Shown here: positions 1-6,393 of the stretch, piece by piece
How the letters are laid out: every line of letters begins with the position of its first letter
How positions within the stretch are numbered: the first letter of the stretch is position 1
DNA from: a virus
Strand: one strand, 5' to 3'
Virus record (IMG/VR): IMGVR_UViG_3300035070_000110
Coordinates: 1-24,694 of that record
Length of the DNA: 24,694 nucleotides
Made by a program: the position numbers and the translations under genes
The notes under the pieces: generated by a model
What the model was told of the DNA's origin: nothing
Database searches by the model: none
What the model saw: the letters and a program-made list of their open reading frames with translations, nothing else

Positions 1-240
1 GATCATCCAAACCTTCAAGTTGTGTCTGATATCGATTCTCGATTTACAGACAATATTGAGGTCGGTGGGTTATTGCTATGTCAGAACTCAACCGAAAATA
101 TGCAAGCGAGACGCGATGCACAGAATGCTCAGGCTCAAAGTCAGATGCAAGCTGTGGACAACTCTTACTTGCGTAACTCAGACCCTCGTATGCCCGTTCT
201 AAATCCAGAGCGGTCTACGCGATCTTCGTTTGGCAAGTAA
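1..240 (+). CDS. C-terminal end of an unidentified head-region protein (5' truncated)
   Basis: The frame is open from the first base to a TAA stop, so 79 residues of a longer protein are visible. A GTG at 22 could start a 72-residue protein, but nothing marks it as a start, and a gene cut by the window edge is simpler. The visible part is hydrophilic and rich in Gln, Asn, Arg and Ser, with a helix-prone stretch ARRDAQNAQAQSQMQA in the middle and a Pro/Arg/Ser-rich tail ending TRSSFGK. It lies 51 bases before the decoration and capsid genes, where phages often carry a portal, protease or scaffold. I cannot assign it to any of these from this fragment. Confidence 0.75.
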   Translation, partial: DHPNLQVVSDIDSRFTDNIEVGGLLLCQNSTENMQARRDAQNAQAQSQMQAVDNSYLRNSDPRMPVLNPERSTRSSFGK

Positions 241-291
241 CCTTTTGGGGAGCTTGCTTGGTTGAAACTCAAATTGTGAGGAAATAGAGCT

Positions 292-903
292 ATGGCTACT
301 ACAGCAGCTCCTTATGGCTTAAGACCCGTCCGCCGTGCGGATGGTATGCCATATGCTGGGGCAACAACCCAGTATCTCATCGATCCCGCTGGTGAAGCAA
401 CAAACCTATTTTATGGGCAAGCTGTTATCATTGGGGCAGATGGGTATATCGCGCTGGCTACAGGTACAGGTGCAGACCTTACCTCTAACAGCATTTCAGG
501 CACTTCAGGCGTAGGCGCAATTGGCGTTTTCGTAGGTTGTGAATATGTAAACTCTTCAGGCCAACTCGTACAGGCTCAGTATTATCCATCAGGTACATCT
601 AATGGTGACGCTATTAAAGCCTATGTTGTTGACGATCCAAACGTACTATTCCAAGCGCAGCTTGATGGTGCTGGAGCGCAAACAATTATTGGCACGAACA
701 CATTCTTTGCAGCAGTACAGTCTACCTCAACTGGTGATACATCAACAGGTAACTCGACTTCTGCGTTGGATGCGACTGTACAAACCGCAGCGGCTGCATT
801 CCGCATCGTTGCACATGTTTCTGACGCTAGTGATGCGTACCCAGATGTACTTGTTAAGTTCAATCCGGGCGGTCACCAGATGACGAACAATGTTGGCTTA
901 TAA
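292..903 (+). CDS. Probable head decoration or structural protein upstream of the capsid gene
   Basis: This 203-residue protein starts MATTAAPYGLRPVRRADG and is rich in Ala, Gly, Ser and Thr. It has no membrane segment or catalytic motif, which is the composition of a beta-rich virion surface protein. An AGGA-type ribosome site (in GAGGAAATAGAGCT) precedes the ATG. It ends 12 bases before the major capsid gene, the usual place for a decoration or capsid-stabilising protein. Similar proteins accompany capsid genes in marine phage contigs, as I recall. Its role is inferred from position and composition; a minor capsid protein is the main alternative. Confidence 0.7.
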   Translation: MATTAAPYGLRPVRRADGMPYAGATTQYLIDPAGEATNLFYGQAVIIGADGYIALATGTGADLTSNSISGTSGVGAIGVFVGCEYVNSSGQLVQAQYYPSGTSNGDAIKAYVVDDPNVLFQAQLDGAGAQTIIGTNTFFAAVQSTSTGDTSTGNSTSALDATVQTAAAAFRIVAHVSDASDAYPDVLVKFNPGGHQMTNNVGL

Positions 904-915
904 GGAGATTAGATT

Positions 916-1821
916 ATGGCTATATCACGCGCCCAGCTCCTTAAAGAGCTATTACCCGGTCTGAATGCTTTATTCGGTCTTGAGTACGATCAGTACGAGA
1001 ATGAGCATGCAGAGATTTACGAAACTGAAAACTCAGATCGTAGCTTCGAAGAGGAAGTGAAATTATCCGGTTTTGCAGCAGCCCCAGTGAAAGCTGAAGG
1101 CCAAGCAATTTCTTACGATAATGGTCAAGAACACTTCACTGCTCGTTACAACCATGAAACGGTTGCAATGGGTTTCTCTATCACTGAAGAAGCTATGGAA
1201 GATAACCTGTACGACTCATTGTCAGCTCGTTATACAAAAGCCTTGGCTCGCGCTATGGCGTATACGAAGCAGGTTAAAGCAGCATCTTTGTTGAACACAG
1301 GTTTTGATACATTCACTTCAGGTGACGGATCATTCTTGTTTGCAACTAACCACCCAACTGTAGAGGGCGGCACAAACGCAAACAAACCTTCAACAAACGC
1401 TGACTTGAACGAAACATCTTTAGAGCAAGCTGTTATCGATATTGCTGCGTTCACTGACGAACGTGGTCTATTGATTGCTGCACGTCCTCGTAAGTTGGTC
1501 GTTCCACCTGCGCTTATGTTCGTTGCAACTCGTTTGCTACAAACAGAGCTACGTACAGGTACAGCGGATAACGACATCAACGCATTGCGTTCGAATGGTT
1601 CGATCCCAGAAGGCTACCGTGTCAACCACTATCTAACTGACGCAGACGCTTTCTTCATCACTACAGATGTTCCAAACGGCATGAAGCACTTTGTGCGTAC
1701 TGCTATGCAGACATCTATGGACGGTGACTTCGATACAGGTAACGTGCGCTACAAAGCTCGTGAGCGTTACTCATTCGGCGTATCTGATCCATTAGGCATC
1801 TACGGTTCACCGGGTGCTTAA
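916..1821 (+). CDS. Major capsid protein, Mu gpT-like
   Basis: This 301-residue protein would form the icosahedral shell of the head. Its N-terminus (QLLKELLPGLNALFGLEY), the central GFSITEEAMEDNLYD region and the following helix-rich segment (YTKALARAMAYTKQVKAA) resemble the Mu-type major head subunit gpT family, which takes the HK97 fold. The length is near the roughly 300 residues usual for gpT. A GGAG site lies 9 bases before the ATG. The preceding gene looks like a decoration protein, and a strong terminator follows within 25 bases of the stop, both typical of a highly expressed capsid gene. The family call is by eye. Confidence 0.85.
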   Translation: MAISRAQLLKELLPGLNALFGLEYDQYENEHAEIYETENSDRSFEEEVKLSGFAAAPVKAEGQAISYDNGQEHFTARYNHETVAMGFSITEEAMEDNLYDSLSARYTKALARAMAYTKQVKAASLLNTGFDTFTSGDGSFLFATNHPTVEGGTNANKPSTNADLNETSLEQAVIDIAAFTDERGLLIAARPRKLVVPPALMFVATRLLQTELRTGTADNDINALRSNGSIPEGYRVNHYLTDADAFFITTDVPNGMKHFVRTAMQTSMDGDFDTGNVRYKARERYSFGVSDPLGIYGSPGA

Positions 1822-1823
1822 TT

Positions 1824-1837
1824 AGTTCAATAGAACT
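1824..1837. repeat. Intergenic palindrome copy A, AGTTCAATAGAACT
   Basis: The arms AGTTC and GAACT flank a 4-base AATA centre. It begins 2 bases after the capsid gene stop and ends a few bases before the terminator stem. It is one of four near-identical intergenic copies (see 6393, 14466 and 19408) and is identical to the copy at 19408. Function is unknown; an RNA hairpin, a processing site or a protein-binding operator are all possible. Confidence 0.85.
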
Positions 1838-1840
1838 TTT

Positions 1841-1874
1841 GAGGGGGCGGGTTTACTCGCCCCTTTCTTTTTTT
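1841..1874 (+). terminator. Rho-independent terminator after the major capsid gene
   Basis: An 8-bp stem, GGGGCGGG (1844-1851) pairing with CTCGCCCC (1856-1863) with one G-U pair, closes a TTTA loop. It is followed at once by an 11-base T-rich run (TTTCTTTTTTT). It would stop or reduce transcription after the capsid gene, so that genes downstream are made in smaller amounts unless a new promoter acts. It is the only strong terminator I see in the window. Confidence 0.9.
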
Positions 1875-1984
1875 GTAGAATGTGTTATTCTGCGATTGGG
1901 GTAACATTAGCCTTGCAGACAGGATTCCGCCCCACCTGACGTTGCACAGACTGCTAGGCAAAACCTTGTGCAAGGGGTACTAAT
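1875..1984 (+). other. Structured leader between the terminator and the next gene
   Basis: No gene fits here, and this 110-base stretch is the core of the longest non-coding gap in the window (1822-1984). A small hairpin GTAGAAT/ATTCTGC lies at 1875-1893. GCCTTGCAG (1910-1918) can pair with CTGCTAGGC (1951-1959) with one mismatch, enclosing a CAGG/CCTG stem (1920-1923 with 1935-1938). TTGCACA (1942-1948) can instead pair with TGTGCAA (1967-1973), which excludes or knots the first stem and covers the front of the AAGGGG ribosome site (1972-1977). It could be a translational control element. I see no convincing -35/-10 pair. The pairings are visible; a function is inference. Confidence 0.45.
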
Positions 1985-2467
1985 ATGGCTTCAACTACAT
2001 TTTCAGGCCCAGTGACATCTACTGCTGGTTTTATCAGCGGTTCAGATTCTCTGGTTTCTATCACAGCAAACGCAACAATGACCGCTGCTTCAAACGCAGG
2101 TCGAACAATGAATCTAAACATAGCATCAGGTGCTACTGTAACTTTACCTGCCGCTTCAGGTACAGGTAACACATATCGTTTCTTTGTTCAGACAACTGTG
2201 ACTTCTAACAACTATAAGATCCAAGTTGCTAACGCCAATGACACAATGTCAGGTGTTGCAGTGGTTGCGAACGATAGCGACGCTACAGCTTCTATCTTTG
2301 AAACAGCAGCAGATAGTGACACGATTACTTTAAATGGCACTACAACAGGTGGTATTCTTGGTGGACAAATTGAGATTCAAGATGTTGCATCAAATAAATT
2401 CCGTGTTCTTATTAATCAAGCAGCAACAGGATCAGAAGCTACTCCATTCAGTGCAGCCGTTTCATAG
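1985..2467 (+). CDS. Small beta-rich virion protein (unidentified)
   Basis: This 160-residue protein is dominated by Thr, Ser, Ala, Gly, Val and Asn in alternating beta-like patterns (for example GATVTLPAASGTGNTYRFF). There are no cysteines, no membrane segment and no enzyme motif. An AAGGGG ribosome site sits 7 bases before the ATG, at the end of the structured leader. The composition suits an extracellular virion component such as a decoration or fibre-base protein. It is the first gene after the capsid terminator and starts a run of small genes. I do not recognise a named family. Confidence 0.65.
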   Translation: MASTTFSGPVTSTAGFISGSDSLVSITANATMTAASNAGRTMNLNIASGATVTLPAASGTGNTYRFFVQTTVTSNNYKIQVANANDTMSGVAVVANDSDATASIFETAADSDTITLNGTTTGGILGGQIEIQDVASNKFRVLINQAATGSEATPFSAAVS

Positions 2468-2474
2468 GTGATTC

Positions 2475-2636
2475 ATGGGTAAATTAACTGCGATGAAGTC
2501 CCGTAAAGGGGTTCGTGCAAGGAATAAAGACGGGACATTGAAAGCCGATGACCCGTCAACTCCTGACGTAAATGAAGCATGGGAAGGTGGCAAAGCACCT
2601 GTAAAGCGTGGTCGCCCTGCAAAGAAAAAGGAATAG
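2475..2636 (+). CDS. 53-residue basic protein (unidentified)
   Basis: ATG at 2475 to TAG at 2634-2636, lying 7 bases after the previous stop and 3 bases before the next start. The product begins MGKLTAMKSRKGVRARNKDG and ends in a Lys/Arg tract (KRGRPAKKKE) that resembles an AT-hook core, GRP flanked by basic residues. The tight fit between neighbours and the shared basic character of the genes around it argue that it is translated. DNA or RNA binding is plausible from the GRP tract, but this is inference from a very short motif. Confidence 0.6.
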   Translation: MGKLTAMKSRKGVRARNKDGTLKADDPSTPDVNEAWEGGKAPVKRGRPAKKKE

Positions 2637-2639
2637 AGT

Positions 2640-2909
2640 ATGCGTTCAGATGTACAAACGAAACGTGTTACTGGCACAGGGTCGCTTGCTGTTGGCCCTG
2701 CTAGGATAAGACAGATTCAAGTCCTTACTGCTTCTGGCACACCTCGTCTTACTGTCACTGACGGTAATGGAGGTTCCACAGTTCTTGATCTAGATTTCAA
2801 AGCTTCTGACATACACTCAGTAAACATTCCATCTGATGGTATTCGTGTAGGAGACATATATGTTTCTGTTCTCACAAACATCACCGCTATGACGGTGTTC
2901 TACAACTGA
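2640..2909 (+). CDS. 89-residue beta-rich small protein (unidentified)
   Basis: The product starts MRSDVQTKRVTGTGSLAVG and has alternating hydrophobic strands (RIRQIQVLTASG, DIYVSVLTNITAMTVFYN), suggesting a single small beta sandwich. There is no cysteine or signal peptide. An AAAAAGGAA ribosome-site-like run lies in the end of the preceding small gene. It stands out as non-basic in a cluster of basic genes. A small capsid or tail accessory protein is a reasonable guess, but no family was recognised. Confidence 0.6.
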   Translation: MRSDVQTKRVTGTGSLAVGPARIRQIQVLTASGTPRLTVTDGNGGSTVLDLDFKASDIHSVNIPSDGIRVGDIYVSVLTNITAMTVFYN

Positions 2910-2917
2910 GTAGTCTT

Positions 2918-3214
2918 ATGGCTGAGAAAAAGAAAAAGGGTACTATGAAAGGCCACACCATAAAAGGTGGTCATAAACGTCCTACTAAAAAAGGTGCGGG
3001 TATGACTGCTAAAGGTGTGGCTAAGTATCGTAGAGATAACCCCGGCTCCAAGCTCAAGACAGCCGTTACAGGTAAAGTAAAAAAGGGCAGCAAGGATGCG
3101 AAGAGACGTAAGTCATTCTGCGCTAGATCAGCAGGGCAGATGAAGAAGTTTCCTAAAGCTGCAAAAGACCCTAACAGTCGTTTACGGCAAGCAAGAAAAA
3201 GGTGGAAGTGTTAG
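2918..3214 (+). CDS. Small Lys/Arg-rich protein ending in a CAR...RRWKC-type tail
   Basis: About a third of the 98 residues are Lys or Arg. The middle (GVAKYRRDNPGSKLKTAVTG) and the end (KRRKSFCAR at about 63-70, then RQARKRWKC) form a pattern I recall from small proteins of marine phages and some large algal viruses; no function is known to me. Two cysteines are present, one at the very C-terminus. The stop is followed directly by the next ATG, so the two genes are probably translationally coupled. The charge suggests nucleic-acid binding or DNA packing in the head, which is inference. Confidence 0.7.
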   Translation: MAEKKKKGTMKGHTIKGGHKRPTKKGAGMTAKGVAKYRRDNPGSKLKTAVTGKVKKGSKDAKRRKSFCARSAGQMKKFPKAAKDPNSRLRQARKRWKC

Positions 3215-3511
3215 ATGGCAATGTCTCGTTCTCAAATGGGTAGTCAGTTGGTTGGTAATCGTGTCTCTACAGGTGACGATGCAAAAGACCTTGAGATCAT
3301 CCGCATGGGCAAAGGTGGTAAGACTAAAAAGAAAAAGTCTAAAAGCCGCGTGAACGAAGCGGGTAACTACACAAAGCCATCCATGCGTAAGAGATTGTTT
3401 AACAAGATCAAGGCTGGTGGTAAGGGTGGAGCGCCGGGTCAGTGGTCTGCTCGAAAGGCACAGATGTTAGCACAACAGTATAAGAAGGCAGGCGGTGGAT
3501 ACAGGGATTGA
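3215..3511 (+). CDS. Small basic protein with GQWSARKAQ...YKKAGGGY motif
   Basis: The 98-residue product has a Lys-rich segment in the first half (GKGGKTKKKKSKSR) and a conserved-looking C-terminal half with RKRLFNKIKAGGKGGAPGQW followed by SARKAQMLAQQYKKAGGGY. That second motif is familiar from short proteins of marine phages and cyanophages; the name DUF5872 comes to mind but I cannot confirm it. The start directly abuts the previous stop. The function is unknown. The motif looks like a folded helical module, not simply a charged tail, so a specific nucleic-acid or protein contact is possible. Confidence 0.7.
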   Translation: MAMSRSQMGSQLVGNRVSTGDDAKDLEIIRMGKGGKTKKKKSKSRVNEAGNYTKPSMRKRLFNKIKAGGKGGAPGQWSARKAQMLAQQYKKAGGGYRD

Positions 3512-4019
3512 GAATGATTTACGCAGTTGGTCGCGTGAAGTATTAGAGGTTCCCAACGAACACCTCAAAGGGATGTCTCCATGTCCCTATGCAAAAGAGG
3601 CGTGGAAGAAAGACAAAGTTCTGGTTGTTGAAACAAACAGTATATACGCCGACTCGCTAAAATATTGCGCGTCATTCGCTGACACAGGTAAAGAACTTGT
3701 GGTGTTAGCTTCTTACAAAATTCCAAACATGAAGAAGTTCAATAAGCATGTATCTCATTTAAACGATACATTTGATTCCTTGCATTGTATGGAGTTCCAT
3801 CCTGAGTATGGAGCAGAAGATGCAGACTTAGACTTCTTAACAGATAACGATTGGGAAAGTTCTGTGGATAAGTCATATTGTATGATTTTTATCCAAGACC
3901 TTGAACAAGTTGTTAGAGCCAGTGACAAGCTGGAGCGATTGGGGTACTATAAAGTGTACCCTGAATCAGAGTACCAAGAACTCGTAGTAGAACGGAAAAG
4001 GAGACTCCAATGGCTATGA
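3495..4019 (+). CDS. Unidentified 174-residue acidic protein with a CPYAKEAW motif
   Basis: The GTG start at 3495 overlaps the previous gene by 17 bases and has an AAGGCAGG-like ribosome site. The upstream in-frame stop at 3468 limits the choice, and ATT at 3507 is the other option, since the next Met lies beyond the conserved-looking N-terminus. The product contains LRSWSREVLEVPNEHLKGMS followed by PCPYAKEAW, then beta-alpha segments (KVLVVETN, ELVVLASYKIPNMKKF). In a cluster of basic genes it is the one cytosolic-enzyme-like protein. I recall similar N-termini in marine phages but no function. Two regularly spaced early cysteines could not be tied to a known metal site. Confidence 0.7.
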   Translation: MDTGIENDLRSWSREVLEVPNEHLKGMSPCPYAKEAWKKDKVLVVETNSIYADSLKYCASFADTGKELVVLASYKIPNMKKFNKHVSHLNDTFDSLHCMEFHPEYGAEDADLDFLTDNDWESSVDKSYCMIFIQDLEQVVRASDKLERLGYYKVYPESEYQELVVERKRRLQWL

Positions 4020-4177
4020 AACCTCGTGCAATGAAAAAGAAACCTATGGGAATGAAACGCGGCGGTGCAGCAAAGAAGATGATGCGCGGCGGCAAGAATA
4101 AGCTCACCATGAAGCGTGGTGGTGGCATGATGAAAAAACCTGTGGCGATGAAACGTGGTGGTAAGTCTAAAAAGTAA
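4010..4177 (+). CDS. 55-residue Met/Lys/Arg/Gly microprotein with MKRGG repeats
   Basis: ATG at 4010 to TAA at 4175-4177, overlapping the previous gene by 10 bases and sharing its last base with the next ATG. A GGAGA site lies 5 bases before the start. Of 55 residues, 16 are Lys, 5 Arg, 11 Met and 10 Gly. MKRGG occurs three times (residues 15-19, 34-38, 47-51) and MMRGG once (24-28). Codons vary between repeats (CGC, CGT), so the repeats are not simple DNA duplications. RGG-type repeats often bind nucleic acid, so RNA or DNA binding is the natural guess. No enzymatic role is possible at this size. Confidence 0.7.
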   Translation: MAMKPRAMKKKPMGMKRGGAAKKMMRGGKNKLTMKRGGGMMKKPVAMKRGGKSKK

Positions 4178-4440
4178 TGGCCTTAAAGAAGTCGCAGAAG
4201 AGCCTCAAGTCTTGGACAAAGCAGAAATGGCGTACTAAAAGTGGCAAACCGTCTACGCAAGGGGCTAATGCTACTGGTGAACGGTATTTACCTTCTGCGG
4301 CTATTAAGTCTCTTAGCGATGCTGAATACGCAGCAACTACCAGAGCAAAAAGAAAAGGCAAGGCTTCAGGCAAGCAGCATGTGGCTCAACCTAAGAAAAT
4401 TGCAAAGAAAACCAGACGACACAGAAGTGTAGTTACATAG
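4177..4440 (+). CDS. Small Lys-rich protein (LKKSQKSLKSWTKQKWRTKSG type)
   Basis: This 87-residue product starts at an ATG that overlaps the previous stop (TAATG). The sequence LKKSQKSLKSWTKQKWRTKS is followed by GKPSTQGANATGERYLPSAA and then IKSLSDAEYAATTRAKRKGK. I recall this as a conserved small protein of marine phages, also seen in cyanophages and large viruses. It ends in a basic tail. It probably folds, given the ordered Trp, Tyr and Leu positions, and is likely a nucleic-acid-associated virion or packaging factor. That role is inferred from charge and position. Confidence 0.75.
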   Translation: MALKKSQKSLKSWTKQKWRTKSGKPSTQGANATGERYLPSAAIKSLSDAEYAATTRAKRKGKASGKQHVAQPKKIAKKTRRHRSVVT

Positions 4441-4449
4441 GATCATATT

Positions 4450-5133
4450 ATGGCAGTAGTAACCCCAGACCTCCCAGAACTTTTTGAAGAAGCCTATGAA
4501 AGGGCAGGTCTTGAGATGCGTTCTGGCTATGATCTCAAAACGGCTCGAAGGAGCCTTAACCTTTTAACATTGGAGTGGCAAAACCGTGGGCTTAATCTCT
4601 TCACTATTGAAGCTGGTACTCTTTCCATTACGGCAGGCACAGCAACTTATACATTACCTGCGGACACGATTGATCTCATCGAACACCAAGTCCGAACAGG
4701 TACAGGTACAAATCAAACCGACACCTCCCTCCAAAGGATCAGTGTCGCAACCTACGCCCAGCAAACCAACAAAGAAACGCAAGGTAGGCCGACCCAAATC
4801 TTCATCCAAAGGCTCCCCACGGAAGTCAAAGTAACATTATGGCCTGTGCCTGATGCAACAACTACATACACTTTATTTTATTATAGGTTGAAGGGTATCG
4901 ATGGTTTATCTTCTGGTATTGGTGGTGATGTATCTACTGTTCCTCCTCGTTTCGTTCCGGCTCTAGTTTCTGGTTTGGCTTATTATTTATCCATGAAAAG
5001 ACCAGAGGCAGCGCCTCGCGCTCAAGCACTTAAACAAGAATATGAATTTCAGTTTGAGTTGGCAGCAGGTGAGGATGAGGAGACAGCATCAATTAAGTTT
5101 GTGCCTTTTGATACGTTTATGACAGGTGCTTGA
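4450..5133 (+). CDS. Head-tail adaptor-like protein 1
   Basis: This 227-residue protein has the layout of the phage adaptor that sits under the portal (T7 gp11 / P22 gp4-like): an N-terminal helical part (ELFEEAYERAGLEMRSGYDL, ARRSLNLLTLEWQNRGLNLF), a central beta part (YTLPADTIDLIEHQV, VKVTLWPVPDATTTYTLFYY) and a C-terminal helical part (FVPALVSGLAYYLSMKRPEA). The stop overlaps the next start as ATGA at 5133. A second protein of the same general design is at 6400-7056, so the two may form successive rings or serve different joints. The family is recognised by eye, with the usual length. Confidence 0.75.
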   Translation: MAVVTPDLPELFEEAYERAGLEMRSGYDLKTARRSLNLLTLEWQNRGLNLFTIEAGTLSITAGTATYTLPADTIDLIEHQVRTGTGTNQTDTSLQRISVATYAQQTNKETQGRPTQIFIQRLPTEVKVTLWPVPDATTTYTLFYYRLKGIDGLSSGIGGDVSTVPPRFVPALVSGLAYYLSMKRPEAAPRAQALKQEYEFQFELAAGEDEETASIKFVPFDTFMTGA

Positions 5134-5924
5134 TGAGTTACGCAAAAGCTAAATATGCTTATGGTTTCTGTGATAAGACAGGGTTTCGTTACCCGTTGAA
5201 AGACCTTGTGCCTGAGTTTAACAACGGCGTGAAGACTGGTTTTCTTGTTGGTAGAGACGTAGTTGACCCAGATCAGCCACAGAACTTCTTGGGGCGTATA
5301 AAGATTAACGACCCTCAGTCTCTTAGGAATCCTCGCCCAGATACATCTCAGACAGAAAGCAGGGCGTTATTTGGGTTTAACCCTGTAGGCAATAATGCAG
5401 TCTTTATGACTGCGTCCGTTGGGAGAGTAACGGTTTCTATTACTGATACAGGTAGCGAAATAGTTAGTCCTACAGGTGTAGCAGCATCTACAGGGGTTGG
5501 TTCTGTTACAGTTCCTAGAGACGATGTAACTGTAAGTCTCACAGGCGTGGCGGCGACTTCTGCTATAGGATCGCCCACTATAAGCACAAACGTTACTACA
5601 CTTATTGTAACTGTTGCCAACCCCGGTTCTGGAAACAAATACTATATTGATGGAGTTCAGCAAGATACTCTTAGTCTTTCTGAGGGTCAAACATATCGAT
5701 TCGATCAATCAGATAATACCAATTCTGGGCATCCATTACGTCTTTCAACCACCTCAGATGGTACTCACAACAGCGGCTCAGAGTATACAACAGGTGTAAC
5801 AACAAGCGGCACTGCGGGCAATTCGGGTGCTTATACACAAATTACGGTGGCTTCCGCAGCGCCAACACTGTACTATTATTGTACAAACCACTCAGGAATG
5901 GGTGGGCAAATTAACACACCGTAG
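5133..5924 (+). CDS. Virion-type protein with C-terminal cupredoxin-like domain
   Basis: The ATG at 5133 overlaps the previous TGA; an in-frame TTG at 5130 is less likely. Of 263 residues, 1-90 form a conserved-looking N-terminal domain (YGFCDKTGFRYPLKDLVPEF, VGRDVVDPDQPQNFLGR). Residues 111-150 carry two units of the TG repeat found in the gene at 7815 (VSPTGVAASTGVGSV, VSLTGVAATSAIGSP). Residues 155-260 look like a cupredoxin: YYIDGVQQDTLSLSEGQTY, then His200, and Cys250-x-x-His253-x-x-Met256 in YYYCTNHSGMGG, a complete type 1 copper ligand set with amicyanin-like Cys-His-Met spacing. There is no signal peptide. A tail or head appendage is likely; copper binding is unproven. Confidence 0.75.
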   Translation: MSYAKAKYAYGFCDKTGFRYPLKDLVPEFNNGVKTGFLVGRDVVDPDQPQNFLGRIKINDPQSLRNPRPDTSQTESRALFGFNPVGNNAVFMTASVGRVTVSITDTGSEIVSPTGVAASTGVGSVTVPRDDVTVSLTGVAATSAIGSPTISTNVTTLIVTVANPGSGNKYYIDGVQQDTLSLSEGQTYRFDQSDNTNSGHPLRLSTTSDGTHNSGSEYTTGVTTSGTAGNSGAYTQITVASAAPTLYYYCTNHSGMGGQINTP

Positions 5925-5940
5925 AACGGAGGAGTATATT

Positions 5941-6393
5941 ATGGAAAAAAAGAACCTTAAACCAGTCCCAGAAAACAAGAAAACAAGTCTTGGCAAGTTA
6001 CCTACAGAAGTCCGTAATAAAATAGGATTTCAGGCTAGTGGTGGTAAAGTTAAGAAGATGACAAAAGGTGGAAATACAAAACCAAAGCCAAGACCGGGAT
6101 CAGAAAAGATTACTAAAGAATCTTTAGTGGGAGGCATGACTAAAGCTGAAGTTGAAGACGCTATTTCTAAAGGCAAAAACCCTACTAGAAAAAAAGGTGA
6201 CAGAGCAGGTGTTACTTCTAAGAAGTTAAAACCTAATACTACAAACAAAAAAATACTTGAAGCTATTTCAAATTTAAGTCCCATATCTAAGGCAGCGGCG
6301 GCAGGTAAGTCTGTAGAAAAGATGGGTATGGGTGGTAAGTGCCGTGGTATGGGTGCAGCAACCCGTGGTGGAAATTTTAGTAGGAATGGATAA
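5941..6393 (+). CDS. Basic protein with a GGKCRGMGAATRGG tail (unidentified)
   Basis: The ATG at 5941 follows a good GGAGG site by 6 bases and gives 150 residues; a longer frame reaches upstream into the preceding gene but lacks a start of its own. The protein is Lys-rich and low in hydrophobic residues, with SLGKLPTEVRNKIGF near the front, MTKAEVEDAISKGKN in the middle, and a C-terminal GMGGKCRGMGAATRGG. I recall that tail ending several small marine phage proteins. It is likely a flexible nucleic-acid-binding or virion-internal protein. Its stop shares a base with palindrome copy B. Confidence 0.7.
   Translation: MEKKNLKPVPENKKTSLGKLPTEVRNKIGFQASGGKVKKMTKGGNTKPKPRPGSEKITKESLVGGMTKAEVEDAISKGKNPTRKKGDRAGVTSKKLKPNTTNKKILEAISNLSPISKAAAAGKSVEKMGMGGKCRGMGAATRGGNFSRNG

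Noticed and set aside
1230-1580. Reverse-strand frame of 116 codons opposite the capsid gene
   Set aside because: It lies wholly within a clear capsid gene, has no recognisable motif and no ribosome site. All real genes here are on the + strand.
1910-1973. A tRNA-like fold in the leader
   Set aside because: The stems do not form a cloverleaf and no T-loop or anticodon arm sequence is present.
1875-1984. A sigma70-type promoter after the capsid terminator
   Set aside because: TAACAT at 1902-1907 could be a -10, but the nearest TTG-type -35 (1873-1878) is 23 bases away and other pairs are worse. A phage-specific promoter cannot be excluded.
3471-3511. Programmed frameshift joining the genes at 3215 and 3495
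   Set aside because: No slippery heptamer or following structure is evident, and a GTG start with an upstream purine-rich site explains the second gene.
5348-5708. Two reverse-strand frames opposite the cupredoxin-like gene
   Set aside because: Their products are low-complexity mirror images of the Thr/Gly/Val repeats in the forward gene.
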